This document shows, one piece after another, positions 19,122 to 31,101 of a stretch of DNA of 64,000 nucleotides (its first letter is position 1; each line of letters opens with the position of its first letter). The position numbers and the translations under genes were made by a program. Under the pieces are notes generated by a model, which was not told the origin of the DNA, ran no database searches, and saw nothing but the letters and a program-made list of their open reading frames with translations. Source of the DNA: Canna indica (taxonomy: Eukaryota > Streptophyta > Magnoliopsida > Zingiberales > Cannaceae); NCBI GenBank assembly GCA_034359265.1, contig CP136890.1:45048501-45112500 (forward strand), given 5' to 3'.

Positions 19122-20403
19122 TGTTGGTGAAATAACCTACACTAGAAGAGGGGTGAATAGTGTGTTTACTAATCTTTTTGCCTAAATCTGATTTTAGTCG
19201 TTTATTTGATTACTTCGGCAATTCACGACTGAATGACTTAATGCGGAAGCGATTAATGATAAATCAATTAACACAGATAATATATCAATGCTAACACAAT
19301 GAGATTTATAGTGGTTCGGCCCCAATGCCTACTCTACTACCTAAGCATCCCGCTTAGGATTTCCAAACTAGCTCTACTAGATTAATCTTGTTTCCCTTAC
19401 AACGCGGACTTTGACTCGAAGAGTCTCACTCTCAACCTAAGACACTTCCACACCCGGAAGTTTCCACCTGCCTATCGAGAGTACTCTTCCACCTCAACCC
19501 TAAGGGACAACTAAACTAATCATAGTATCTATGTTTACACCGGTGGATTTAAGCCTCAAACACTAAGGCTACCACAAATTCAACCAAACCTAGCTACCTA
19601 GGTTTACAGAAGTTCAAATACAATGAAATAAACAAAAAAATATACAAGTAATGGAGCAAAAATACAACAATACAAATACTTAGCTCCAACACAATGAATC
19701 CTAGCTCCTCTTGATGCCTTGATGATGAATCAAATGAAGCTTGAAGACAAGATTAAAAATTGGAGAACAAAACTAGGGTTCTTGCAAGAATGACTCAAGA
19801 GAATCTTGAAGAGATGCAAGAAGATCACTCTCTTAGGCTTAGAAGCATTATGGAAGGCTTGGAAGAGAGTTTGGGGTGAGTATTTATAACCCCCAAACAA
19901 AAGAGCTCGTCAATGGACATTTTTCTGCCCGTTGGCGACGCCCTGTCGCTTGTCGGTCGATCGTCGGTCGACCTACCGAGCGACCGAAGGCTTTTTGCCG
20001 CGTCCTGGCAACCTTCGGTCGACCGAATTGGCTACTGCCAATTTTTGACCACATTCGATCGACCGAACCTAGGCTGAGCTTGATTTTTTTCAGCCTTCTT
20101 CTTGCGTGCTTCGTTTCTGGGTTCCGGCCTTCAATGTGCGTCAACTTGGAGAGCTTTCCATGTGTTCTTTAGACTCGTCCAAGACATCTTTGGTGCACAC
20201 GTCGAACTTCTAGAGATTTCCGCGATGAACCCGAATGCGTCGATCAATGTTCTTCCAATTTTCTGATTTTTTCGTTATTTCCGATCAAGGACTCGAGTGC
20301 TAATCGATATGGAACCTGAAAGATTTTTCAACGAAATATTAGTTCCATGTTTGTTATCATCAAAATCGAGATTAAGACTAAGGTTGAAAACCTTAAGTCA
20401 ACA
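19122..20403 (-). mobile_element. 3' LTR of LARD 1 (gag-only copia-type element)
   Basis: The 1282-bp LTR reads TGTTGACTTAAGG... on the minus strand and ends in ...TTCACCAACA. It contains the phrase AGTGGTTCGGCC near 19312, a TATA-like TATAAATAC near 19892 (minus), and a cluster of GGTCGACC-type palindromes at 19950-20065. A purine tract (minus AAAAAATGAGGAGAT) stands against its inner edge at 20404. SIRE/Maximus elements have similar LTR words. Confidence 0.85.
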
Positions 20404-22245
20404 ATCTCCTCATTTTTTATGATGACAAACATCCTTAAAAAATATATATCATTTAAGCACAAATGATATCAAATATGGGATTTCTCCCCCTATCAACATG
20501 CATATCTATGGAAATAAACTCTCCCTATCTATATGCATGGTTTTCTTATATTTTTTTTCCTTTTACCTATATTTTTCTCCCCTTTTTGACATCAATTAAG
20601 AAGGTCTAGAAAAGTCAACTATGGTGAAAGTTGAGACTTAGAAAACTAGTTTGCATGAAAACGAAATCAATCAACTCAAGGGATGAAAACAACATATCGA
20701 ATAAGAGACTAAGTAATACATGATATCATGAAGCGATAGTCAAAAATCAAAATTAGGAATCATGTACTAACTCAAGTATCGATATTTCCAAGTATCGGTC
20801 AAGGAGTCAAAAATTACTTTAGAAATGATTTTTCTCTCTAAAATATTTGAACGATACCAAAATTGAATTCAAAATATTATACTTGAAGTCTCATTTGAAG
20901 ATTGGACCAAAAATCAAAGTATTGAAAAAATAAATATTTGGGAAGAACGATACTTTAAAGTTTTGAAATCTAATTTTAAAAACTCATATCAAATCATATT
21001 CTTACTGAATTTTTTTGAAATTTTTACTGAAGAAACTAGATTTTTCAGAGAACATGCGGTTTCAAGAATCATCCAAAAATCAATTTTTTGCATTTTTCTA
21101 AAAATAATTAAAATCTAATGGTATTTTCGTAAATATTAACTATTTTTCAAAAGTTTTTAATTTTCATTCAAACTTTCCAAATATCAAGATATAATCATTT
21201 AAAGCATGTTTATCAAGTTTGAAATGAAAATAATATTATTTGGTCAAAATTTGACCTTAGCATGATTTCATTCAAAAATACATGGACACCTAACATGAGT
21301 AAATCTAAACATGTTTGTGAAGTTTGGACCTAAAATGAAGTCTCTAAGTCAATTTGTTGACTTAGGTCGACTCTACTCAACTTTATGTCTCCTAAAGTGA
21401 ACTTGTTATCAATTTATCTATTTTCTCATGATTTTTCAATTTTTAATCATATGGAATCAAATCATGAGTGAACTCAAACATGTTTATCAAGTTTCAACTT
21501 AAAATGAAGTCTCTAAGATGAAATTCTACCTAGGGCACATTTCATTCAAATAAGGTTTCATGAAATTGCCTAAGTTATCAAATTTTACCTACTCATGAAA
21601 TTTCATATATTGATCATGCAAAAACAATCTTGAGTATAGAGACGTCATTATATCACAAGTATTCAAGTATTATACTAAGATTTTTGTAAAATCAAACCCA
21701 TACCTCATTCTTGGAAATTTTGCCAAACTTGTCCCTTTTTTTTTACTTTTCAATTTTTATTCATGATAGCATAGTCTTCCATTAACGTCATACATTGCAA
21801 GCAATATTCATTAGTAGGATAAGGAAAATGTAATTATTAGCAAGTTATCAAACTAAGTAGCAAAGAGAGATCAATTATCGATATCTAAGTCTACTTTTGC
21901 TAAATAGTTTCAAATTCGTTTCAAAATGAAATAGAGTGATTTCAAAATGAAATTAAAGAGATCACAAGTGAAATATAAATGAAAACATGATCTTCAACCC
22001 TTCATTTTGGTTGAATACCGAAAGGCCACAATGAGCCTACGATTTAGAACCACGAGGTCGCATGAGTCCGTTATAGGCTACATAAATAGGTCGCCGAAGA
22101 GACCGAAAATCAAAAAATCAAAAATCATTTAAAATATATTAAGAGCGGGGAAAATCAATCAATTTTAAACATGTAACATAAACACCAACTTCAAACAAAC
22201 AAATAGAGAAAAGGTGATGATACCAAGTGATTTAGATGCCAATTC
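20404..22245 (-). mobile_element. Non-coding 3' internal region of LARD 1
   Basis: No open frame of note is found. The AT-rich sequence begins with the ATGATGACAAAC words that all LARD copies share. It contains one copy of a roughly 200-bp module (about 20990-21200) that recurs in the LARD copies at 38.9-40.3 kb and 48.4-48.7 kb. No pol domain is present. Confidence 0.7.
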
Positions 22246-22301
22246 TTGAACCTAAGGCATCTAGTCTATGTGAAGACCTTGAAGTTGCAACCATGTGAGG
22301 A

Positions 22302-23830
22302 TCATTCATTCAATTTCTTGGTCAACTTCAACTCTTCAATTTGCATTACCCGTGTGTGGTGGCTCTCCCCTACAAAAGAGCATGATACTTTTGGTACCCA
22401 AATGGCTTTGGGTCCTTGGAGGTTAGATGGCCTAGGAATCCATAGTGTCCTAGCAACACTTGAATTTTTCTTGAATGCACAATCATAAAAAGCATGACCA
22501 TATATGCCACAACAAAAGTAATATTCATGAAATTCTTTCTTTTTACCATTCATATGAACATGAGGTGTGATATTAGAATGCTTGGCATGAGAAGGATGAT
22601 GAGCATGAGCATTCTTTGATGAAATATTTTTCTTCATAGGATTTCTAAAAGATGAAACATGTGATAAACTACTAGTTTTCCTACTCAAGAAAACAACCTC
22701 ATTTTTCAAATCATTAATTCATTTATGTAAGGCTTGCATTTGAGATTTCATCATACTATTTTCATTTTTCATTTTCATATTTTCTACTTTCAAATTCCCA
22801 ATCTCAACTTTTGAGATGTTTTTCAATTCATCATTTTCATTTTTCAAATCAATATTCTCACTTTTTAAGTCATCAATTTCAACTATCAATTGTGAATTAC
22901 TAGTTTTCAAAACATCAATACTATCATGACAATCAACACTTGAGGAACTTAGATTTGCCTTTAAATTTTCATTTTCCAACTTTAGAGTATGCAAATCCTT
23001 AGAAAGCCTAGAGTTATCCTTTTTAATTTTCTTGATTTCTTTACTTTTTTTCAAAAGCATGGCACACATATTTTGATATTTTTCTACTAATTCTTCATAT
23101 GACATTTTGAGTGAATGTGAAGAACTAGCATCACTATCATAAGCTATATCTTTATCATGACTAAAAGTAGAGTATTGTACCTCATCATGGATACCCATGA
23201 GGCAAACCTTGGATGTGCTTTCATAGTCATGAGAAGAGGATCATTCACAAGATTCGATGGAGGACTTTGAAGCATTCGTCCTCTTCTTGCCATTTTTTTC
23301 AAGTGAAGAGCAATTCTTCTTTATATGCCCCTTCTCTTTGCACAAGTAGCAAATGACCTTTCTCTTTCGGCTCTTTGAAATGTCTTTTTGACTAGAGACA
23401 CTATGAGCTTCAAAAATCAAGTTAGCATTGGAGGGATGACCATTGTCATCACAACCTTTATGAAAAGTAGTTAACTCCTCGGTTTTGGCATAATCATATA
23501 AGATGTTTAAACATGCCCATAAATCAAAAGCCGAAGTACACTGCATGACTTTTTCAAAGATGCTATTAGGTAAGGTACAAAATATGGAATACATAGCATC
23601 TCCATTAGATTGAAACATTTTCTTGTCAAGTTCACTTCAATCATGCATGTCAATCTTTTGTTCAATGTATTCTAATTTTTTAACATGTTATAAACATCAA
23701 AAACTCTAGTCTTTAAGTAGGTGTACATCCTAGACTTTCAAAGACCAAAGTTCGATTCATCGAACCTAGGAGGTATAGTCGCTATACACTTTAGTGCCAT
23801 TTTCCGAATCACAGCAAAGTGTAGAAGAGA
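22302..23830 (-). pseudogene. Gag of LARD 1 (copia type)
   Basis: From right to left the minus strand reads an N-terminal sentence PPRFDESNFGL and SRMYTYLKT (near 23700-23790). Next is QCTSAFDLWACLNILYDYAK and a CCHC knuckle CYLCKEKGHIKKNC (23241-23618). Then comes a long coiled coil rich in Lys, Asn, Glu and Leu (22719-23198), and last a second Cys/His block FCCGIYGHAFYDC with ARTLWIPRPS (22302-22709). Stops near 23645 and 23232 separate parts. No protease, integrase or RT follows, so the element depended on proteins from another element. Confidence 0.8.
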
Positions 23831-23856
23831 CGATAAAATCTCAAGCTACGAACCTG

Positions 23857-23868
23857 CTCTGATACCAA
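23857..23868 (-). promoter_or_regulatory. Primer-binding site of LARD 1
   Basis: TGGTATCAGAGC on the minus strand, an exact initiator tRNA-Met site, lies next to the right LTR. This proves the minus orientation of LARD 1. Confidence 0.9.
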
Positions 23869-23907
23869 ATATTGGTGAAATAGCCTATACTAGAGGGGGT
23901 GAATAGT

Positions 23908-25685
23908 GTGTTTACTAATCTTTTTGCCTAAATCCAGTTTTAGTCGTTACTTGATTACTTAGACAATTGACGATTGAATAACTAAATGCGGAAGCGATTA
24001 ATGATAAAGAAATTAACATAGACAATATATCAAAGCTAACACAAGGAGATTTATAGTGGTTCGGCCCCAATGCCTACTCCGCTATCTAAGCACCCCGCTT
24101 AAGATTTCCAAACTAGCTTTACTAGATTAATCTTGTTTCCCTTACAATGAGGACTTTGACTCGAAGAGTCTCACTCTCCACCAAAGACACTTCCACACCC
24201 AAGCTTGTCAAAAGCGTTAAGCGCACTCAAGGCGCAAAGGGTCCATATCGCTCGAGGCGCAAAGCGCAAAAAAAATGCGCGCCTGACTAAAATAAGGCGC
24301 ACCTTAATAAATTCAAATAAAAAATAGAAATTAAGCATAAGTCATAACTCATAAGCAATATAACATACACCAAACAATGATAGCAAATCAAACAATATGA
24401 ATCCAACATGTTACATGTACCAAGCAATATAACATACACCAAAGTGAATAAACAATATGAATCCAACATGTACCAAGCAATAATAGCAAATCAAACCACA
24501 GTTACTACATGAATCCAATAATCTAAATTAAAGAGACAACCACACAAGTACACAACACACCAAATAAAAATTAACTTGATGAGGCGTTTGGTATGAGGTA
24601 ATCCATCCAGATTGCTGGCAATCTTCTCTTTAAATTACCTGGACCCCACACATTTCCTTGTTTAGTGTCTCACTTGTGTAGGTAATGTGGATTGCCTTGA
24701 TAATCCAAATTGCCATAAAAGTGGTAATTCAGATTTCTCAATGGAGAGGTGTCTATGTGGATTACCTCTGAAGTGGTAATCTTAAATTAATTTTTAGTGT
24801 TTACTAATCTTTTTGCCTAAATCCGGTTTTAGTCGTTACTTGATTACTTAGACAATTGACGATTGAATAACTAAATGCGGAAGCGATTAATGATAAAGAA
24901 ATTAACACAGACAATATATCAAAGCTAACACAAGGAGATTTATAGTGGTTCGGCCCCAATGCCTACTCCACTATCTAAGCACCCCGCTTAAGATTTCCAA
25001 ACTAGCTTTACTAGATTAATCTTGTTTCCCTTACAATGAGGACTTTGACTCGAAGAGTCTCACTCTCAACCAAAGACACTTCCACACCCAAGCTTGTCAA
25101 AAGCGTTAAGCGCACTCAAGGCGCAAAGGGTCCATATCGCTCGAGGCGCAAAGCGCAAAAAAAATGCGCGCCTGACTAAAATAAGGCGCACCTTAATAAA
25201 TTCAAATAAAAAATAGAAATTAAGCATAAGTCATAACTCATAAGCAATATAACATACACCAAACAATGATAGCAAATCAAACAATATGAATCCAACATGT
25301 TACATGTACCAAGCAATATAACATACACCAAAGTGAATAAATAATATGAATCCAACATGTACCAAGCAATAATAGCAAATCAAACCACAGTTACTACATG
25401 AATCCAATTATCTAAATTAAAGAGACAACCACACAAGTACACAACACACCAAATAAAAATTAACTTGATGAGGCGTTTGGTATGAGGTAATCCATCCAGA
25501 TTGCTGGCAATCTTCTCTTTAAATTACCTGGACCCCACACATTTCCTTGTTTAGTGTCTCACTTGTGTAGGTAATGTGGATTGCCTTGATAATCCAAATT
25601 GCCATAAAAGTGGTAATTCAGATTTCTCAATGGAGAGGTGTCTATGTGGATTACCTCTGAAGTGGTAATCTTAAATTAATTTTTA
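23908..25685. repeat. 889-bp tandem duplication across the LTR/hAT border
   Basis: Copy 1 is 23908-24796 and copy 2 is 24797-25685. About six substitutions are visible by eye, roughly 99% identity. Each copy holds the end of the LARD LTR part, the TCCACACC site, the left hAT terminal repeat (24200 and 25089) and the start of the MITE-like segment (24583 and 25472). Confidence 0.93.
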
Positions 25686-26547
25686 GGACAAAATTGTCCT
25701 CCTTAAACTCTAGTTTTTTTACAAGTTTTTTGGTCCTCCCACGACTTCTCCCATAACATAATGATATTATAATATAATATTATAATAATATTATAATATT
25801 ATATTATAATAATATTATAATATTATATTATAATAATATTATAATATAATATTATAATAATATTATAATATTATATTGTATTGTATTATAATATAATATA
25901 ATATAATATAATATAATATAATATTATAATATATTATATATATTATACTATATTATATATATATTATATTATATTATATTATATTATATTATAATATTAC
26001 AATATTATATAATATTATATTATATTATATATATTTTTTATATTATATTATATTATATTACATTATTTTAATATTATATACCATACCATACCATACCATA
26101 CCATACCATTTTAATAAAATAAAATAAAATAAAATAAAATATTATATAATATAATATTATATTATATTACACCCCACCCCACCCCACCCCACCCCACCCC
26201 ACCCCACCCCACCCCACACCACACCATATTATTTATTTATTTATATTAATATTAATATTATATTCTTTATATTATATTATGTTATATTATATTATATTAT
26301 ATTATATGTATAATATATTATGCAATATGATTAATTATAATATTGTAATATATTTGTGAAAAGTGTATTTTCGGAAAGTATATCTAATTACTTGGTAATG
26401 TATTTGTTATACCAAATATGTCTATGTGAATTCTAGCAATCTTATCATAACACTATATTCTACATTACCGGCAATTTTTTTAGTGGCAATCTATCTGAAA
26501 GGTAATCTAAATTGCTTGGTAATATGAAAAGTAATGCACTAAACGCC
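25472..26547. mobile_element. MITE-like segment inside the hAT element
   Basis: The left edge GGCGTTTGGTATGAGGTAAT and the right edge, read backwards, GGCGTTTAGTGCATTACTTT form a short inverted repeat. Related GGTAATYYRRATTGCC words occur inside on both sides. Such GGCGTTT ends suggest a PIF/Harbinger-like MITE. No matching 3-bp duplication was found. A truncated first copy starts at 24583. Confidence 0.5.
25750..26340. repeat. Microsatellite cluster
   Basis: Several simple repeats follow one another: TAATATTATAATAT-type AT repeats (25755-26080), CCATA x5 (about 26083-26108), AAAAT x5 (about 26114-26140), CCCCA x10 (about 26170-26215), TTTA and TATTA runs to 26310. They lie in the middle of the MITE-like segment. 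Confidence 0.95.
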
Positions 26548-26617
26548 ACCTAAATCTCAAATCAAAATGCAAGAATTCTAAAGACTTTAATTTAGTGATT
26601 CCTCTAATCTCTAAAGC

Positions 26618-29231
26618 TCAAGCCTCATCCTCGGAGTCCTCATCACTAAAGTTATCGTCCGTATCACCACCATCCGACTTATATGCTTCAACATCTTCTT
26701 TGGTTTCATATGAATTCGCCTCGCTTTCACCAAGATCAAATCGAGTTGAGCCTTGTGAACTTTCTGGATTAGCGCTGCTCTTTCCATTAGATGACTTAGT
26801 ATGTTTCCTAGTCACTCTAGTGGGTTCCCCAACTCCTGATGCTCTAGCTACAAGACCCCACGTCAAGCCTCCTCCACCTTCATCATCACTAAGAAAAACC
26901 CCTTCATTTTCAGCAACTTCATCATTCCCTTCACCCATTGTTCCTAACAACCACTCATTGCTATCATCAATGTCCTCCAAAGCAATCGGATCCATGGTAT
27001 CCTTGCAATCATAGCGAGCCTTAAGCGCTTGATTGTACTTCACAAATACTAGATCATTAAGCTTCTGCGCCTCAAGCTTATTTCTCCTCTTGGTGTGAAT
27101 CTATATAATCAACAGAAAATATTACAATTGATAAGATTGATTGCAAGCATAAACATGTTGAAAACTTGAAATGTTAACTTATAAGTTAATCACCTGCTCA
27201 AATACACTCCAATTTCTTTCACACCCAGATGCACTACATGTGAGGCTAAGAATCTTGATTGCTAGTTTTTGCAAATAGGAAGTGGTGCTCCCGTACAAAC
27301 TCCACCATTCAGCTGCCATGGAAATAATTCAAAAATTAACAATCAACTTCAGCAAAGCAAAGTAAATTAAGAATGAGGTGATAAATTTTACCAAGTGCCT
27401 TCATCTTTCAAGTTTTGATCGCCAAGGGAAACCCGAAAAGACCTTCGGCCTTCTTATATAACAACAACTCATCCATTATCTTCACTTGCACATTTTGATC
27501 TGAAACCAACTTTTCTATACAAGCATAAAGGCCACTTGTGACTTCTGAATCAAATTCCATATTTGGATCGTCATAGAAGAACCCGGGATTCAAAAAATGA
27601 CCCGCTGCATGAAATGGATGATGGAGTTGGCATTCCCATCTGTTATCGATAATCTTGAATATGTCTTTGTATTTCTCCTCTCTTCCATTGAAAGCACTCG
27701 TGATTGCTTCCTTTGCTCTATCCATGGCTTCATATAAATAGCCCATTGCCGGTTTCCTTTCATTGTCGACTAAACGAAGGACTCGAACAAGAGGTCCCAT
27801 CACCTTAAGGATGTACACAGTATTGTTCCAAAAGGAAGGCATTAACACCGTTTCTGTTGAACGCTTCCCCTTTGCCTCCTTTGCCCACTTGCTAGAAACC
27901 CATTCTTCCGAGATGAACATTGCCCTTAATGAGTTCTTGTGCTTGTGGATGCTTTTGAGTGTGAGATAGCATGTGGCGAATCTTGTTTTTTCAGCTCTAA
28001 CAAGATTAGCTTGCTTTGTGAACTTCCTCATCATATTCAAGACAAACACATGGTTATATATATAACCTGTCAAAGCTACGGCCCTTGTCAAAATTCTTGA
28101 AACTAATGGAATTTTCCCGATATCTTCTAACATGAGATCAATGCAATGTGCAGCGCATGGAGTCCAATATAAATGTGGCCTTTTAGCTTGAAGAAACTTG
28201 TCCGCCAACTTAAAATTAGAGCCATTATCGCAAATGACTTGCACAACATTAGCTTCTCCCACATACTCTACAAACTCATCTAGCAACTCAAATGTCTTCT
28301 CACCGGTCTTCGAATAGGAAGATGCATCAATGGAATTGACAAATATGCTCCCTGCAGGACAATTCACCAAGAAATTAATGATGCTCTTGCCGGTTGTACT
28401 AGTCCAACCATCAGCCATGATTGAACACCCATACTTCACCCACATATCCTTGTGACTTTTTAACAGTTCATTTGTATACTCAAATTCTTTCTTCAAGCAA
28501 GTGACTCTCACTTCGTGGTAGCTTGGGGGCTTCAAATTTGGACCATATTGTCCAATAGATTCAACCATACATTTAAATGAATCCAACCGAGTAACATGGA
28601 ATGGAATTCCGGCTTGGTACAAGAACATAGAAATGTATTGAATGGTCACAACTCTTCTCTCTTTATCTAACTTCTCATCCACATTTGTTTGCCTCAACCT
28701 TCCTTACTTGCGAAGCTCAACAACAGTTTCCAACTTCTTGTAGGCAAAAGAATCCATGGGACCTTTTAGCTTGCCTTTTTTTGGGTTTGGCACCAAGACC
28801 GCTTTACTCTTGCCTCTATCAATCCGATTTTCTGTCCTCTTTCCATGTGCATTTAACTGAACATCATCTTCAACTTCTTGCATATCATCCACATCATCAA
28901 AGTCGGGCAACTTATCATAATTAATCTTGTCTTGCTTTTTCTTGTTCATATACTTCATCAACTCCAATCTAACATGCTCGGGACACTTCAAGCACTTCTT
29001 AGCATTCCGGTTACCGCCGACTTGATGCAATTTTGCTCTGTAGATGCCTCCATTTGTAATTTTTCCACAAAACACACATTGAACAAAATTTGCATCTTGA
29101 GGATTTTGCATAACATTGTACTTCCATGCCGGGTCTTTCTTGTTTGTCGATTCAGATGAAGCACTACCACTAGCTACTGGTGCACTGCCAATTCCACTTC
29201 CACCCTCCATATTAATCCACTGCTCACTCAA
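26618..29231 (-). pseudogene. hAT transposase, three exons, two in-frame stops
   Basis: Exons on the minus strand are 29231-27392, 27312-27194 and 27100-26618, with GT...AG introns of 79 and 93 bp. Together they give about 813 codons. The order is a BED-type zinc finger (CVFCG...HQVGG), an acidic stretch, the DUF659-like part with IMADGWTS and VICDNGSNF (two catalytic Asp), and the C-terminal dimerisation block SASGCERNWSVFE (catalytic Glu side) continuing into IHTKRRNKLEAQKLNDL. Two stops break it: TAA at 28701-28703 and TGA at 27408-27410, the latter explainable by CGA to TGA. The start could also be the Met at about 29210. Otherwise the length is that of an active hAT transposase. Confidence 0.88.
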
Positions 29232-29359
29232 TACACAACTATCACAGTGTCACTGCACTGCTAGTTTGCCACAATCAACACACAAGGATGATTATGAGTT
29301 TATGACAAGAAAAAGTGCTGAAAGCATGGCTGAAAATAATGAGTGAGCAATCTGCAATC

Positions 29360-29760
29360 AACAAAATCTAGAAGAAGAAGAAGAAAAAAAAACTCGGCTG
29401 AAAACTGGCTGGAAAGAAAGAAAACATGGCTGGAATTCCGGAAAGAAAGAAAACAGGGATGAAAAGAAAGAAAATTCGGCTGATAAGAAGAAGAAAAGAG
29501 TAGAAGTAATGAAGAAGAAGAGGACTAGAGGAGAAGAAAGAAAACTCGGCTGAAAATGACTGAAAATGATTGTGAATACATGGTTGGAAGAAAAAAACTC
29601 GGCTGGAAAGATTAAAGAAAGAAAACATGGCTGAAAAGAAAAAAACAAGGATGAAAAGAAAGAAAAATCTGCTGAGAAAGTGAGAAGAAGAAAATACTAG
29701 AAGTAATGAAGAAGAAGAGAACTAGAGGAGAAGAAAGATAGAAAATGGAAGAACTTACTT
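29360..29760. repeat. Purine-rich degenerate repeat tract
   Basis: About 400 bp of the plus strand is nearly all A and G, built from variations of AGAAAGAAAACTCGGCTGAAA. It lies upstream of the hAT transposase start, where the minus strand would be pyrimidine-rich leader. Open frames here are Phe/Ser runs and are not genes. Confidence 0.8.
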
Positions 29761-31101
29761 GAAGAAACTGGGCAGCACTCCGGCGGCTGGGCGGCACTCC
29801 GGCGGACTTGGTGGCTGGACAAGTGAAGGAGAAGAAGAGAAGAGTCACTCGACGGCTGAAACAAGTGAGGAGAGAATTTTTTTTTTTGACTCACACGGGT
29901 GAAGCCCTACTGAGTCAATTTTTTTAATATTTTACTAAGTTTTATTAAGTGGGTAGGCCCCCACTTAAAGGTAGAAACCACCAGTTCACCTAGGCGCACG
30001 CCTGATGCGCCTGGGGCTTCAAACTTGAAGCGCTGCCAAGGCGCGCGCCTGGCTGAAGGCGCTGAGCCTCTGGTTCGCCTCGCCTGGTGCGCCTAGGCGC
30101 CCAGGCGCGCGCTTTTGACAAGCTTGTCCACACACGAAAGTCTCCGCCTTCTTACCGAGAACACTCTTCCACCTCAACCATAAGGGACAACTAAACTAAT
30201 CCTAGTAAACTATGTTTACACCGGTGGATTTAAGCCTTAAACACCAAGGCTACCACCAACTCAACCAAACCTAGCTACCTAGGTTTACACAAGTTCAAAT
30301 ACAATGAAATAAAGAAAAAAAAATACAAGTAATGGAGCCAAAATACAACAACACAAATACTTAGCTCCAACACAATGAATCCTAGCTCCTCTTGATGCCT
30401 TGATGATGAATCAAATGAAGCTTGAAGGCAAGATTAAAGATTGGAGAACAAAACTAGGGTTCTTGCAAGAATGGCTCAAAAGAATCTTGTAGAGATGCAA
30501 GAAGATCACTCTTTTAGGCTTAGAAGCATCATGAAAGGCTTGGAAGAGAGTTTGGGGTGAGTATTTATAACCCCCCAAACAAAAGGGCTCGTCAACGAGC
30601 ATTTTTCTGCCCATTGGCGATGCCCGATCGCTTGTCGGTCGATCGTCGGTTGACTGACCGAGTGATCGAAGGCTTTCTGCTGCTTCCTGCAACCTTTGGT
30701 CGACCAACTGGTCAACCGAATTGGCTACTGCCAATTTTTGACCACATTCGGTCGACCGAACCTAGGCTGAGCTTGATTTTTTCAGCCTTCTTCTTGCGCC
30801 CTTTATTTTCGGGTTTCGGCCTTCAACGTGCGTCAACTTGGAGAGCTTTCCATGTGTTCTTTAGACTCGTCGAAGACATCTTTGGTGCACACATCGAACT
30901 TCTAGAGATTTCCGCGATGAACCCGAACCCGTCGATCAATGTCATTCCGATTTTCTGATATCTTCGATATTTCCGATCAAGGACATCGACTGCTAATCGA
31001 TATGGAACTTGAAAGATTTCTCAATGAAATATTAGTTCCATATTTGTTATCATCAAAATCGAGATTAAAACCAAGGTTGAAAACCATAAGCCAACCATAG
31101 A

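Larger units (their letters stand above)
24200..30126 (-). mobile_element. hAT transposon, nearly complete
   Basis: The left end CAAGCTTGTCAAAAGCG (24200, repeated at 25089) and the right end at 30110-30126 are exact inverted repeats. The 8-bp duplication is TCCACACC on the left (24192-24199) and TCCACACA on the right (30127-30134), one change. Subterminal parts are crowded with GCGCC/GGCGC words on both sides. A three-exon hAT transposase gene lies inside on the minus strand. The element sits in the 5' LTR of LARD 1. Confidence 0.92.
23870..31096 (-). mobile_element. 5' LTR of LARD 1, split by a hAT transposon
   Basis: The LTR parts 23870-24199 and 30127-31096 align with the single LTR 19122-20403, including TGTGTTTACTAATC, GGTTCGGCC, the TCGACC palindromes (30610-30770) and TTGAAAACC. 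The outer edge reads CCAACC where CCAACA is expected, followed by ATAGA, the target duplication. The inner edge TATTGG has lost the TG. About 6 kb of hAT and duplicated sequence separate the halves. Confidence 0.85.

Noticed and set aside
20404..22245. Hidden pol genes in LARD 1
   Set aside because: No protease, integrase or RT motif could be read in any frame of this AT-rich stretch.
26165..26220. Possible interstitial telomere repeat
   Set aside because: The unit is CCCCA/CACCC, not CCCTAAA, and it is one of several microsatellites in a row.
29358..29894. Phe/Ser-rich open frames on the minus strand
   Set aside because: They are the translation of a pyrimidine-rich strand without stops, with no motif and no stable start.
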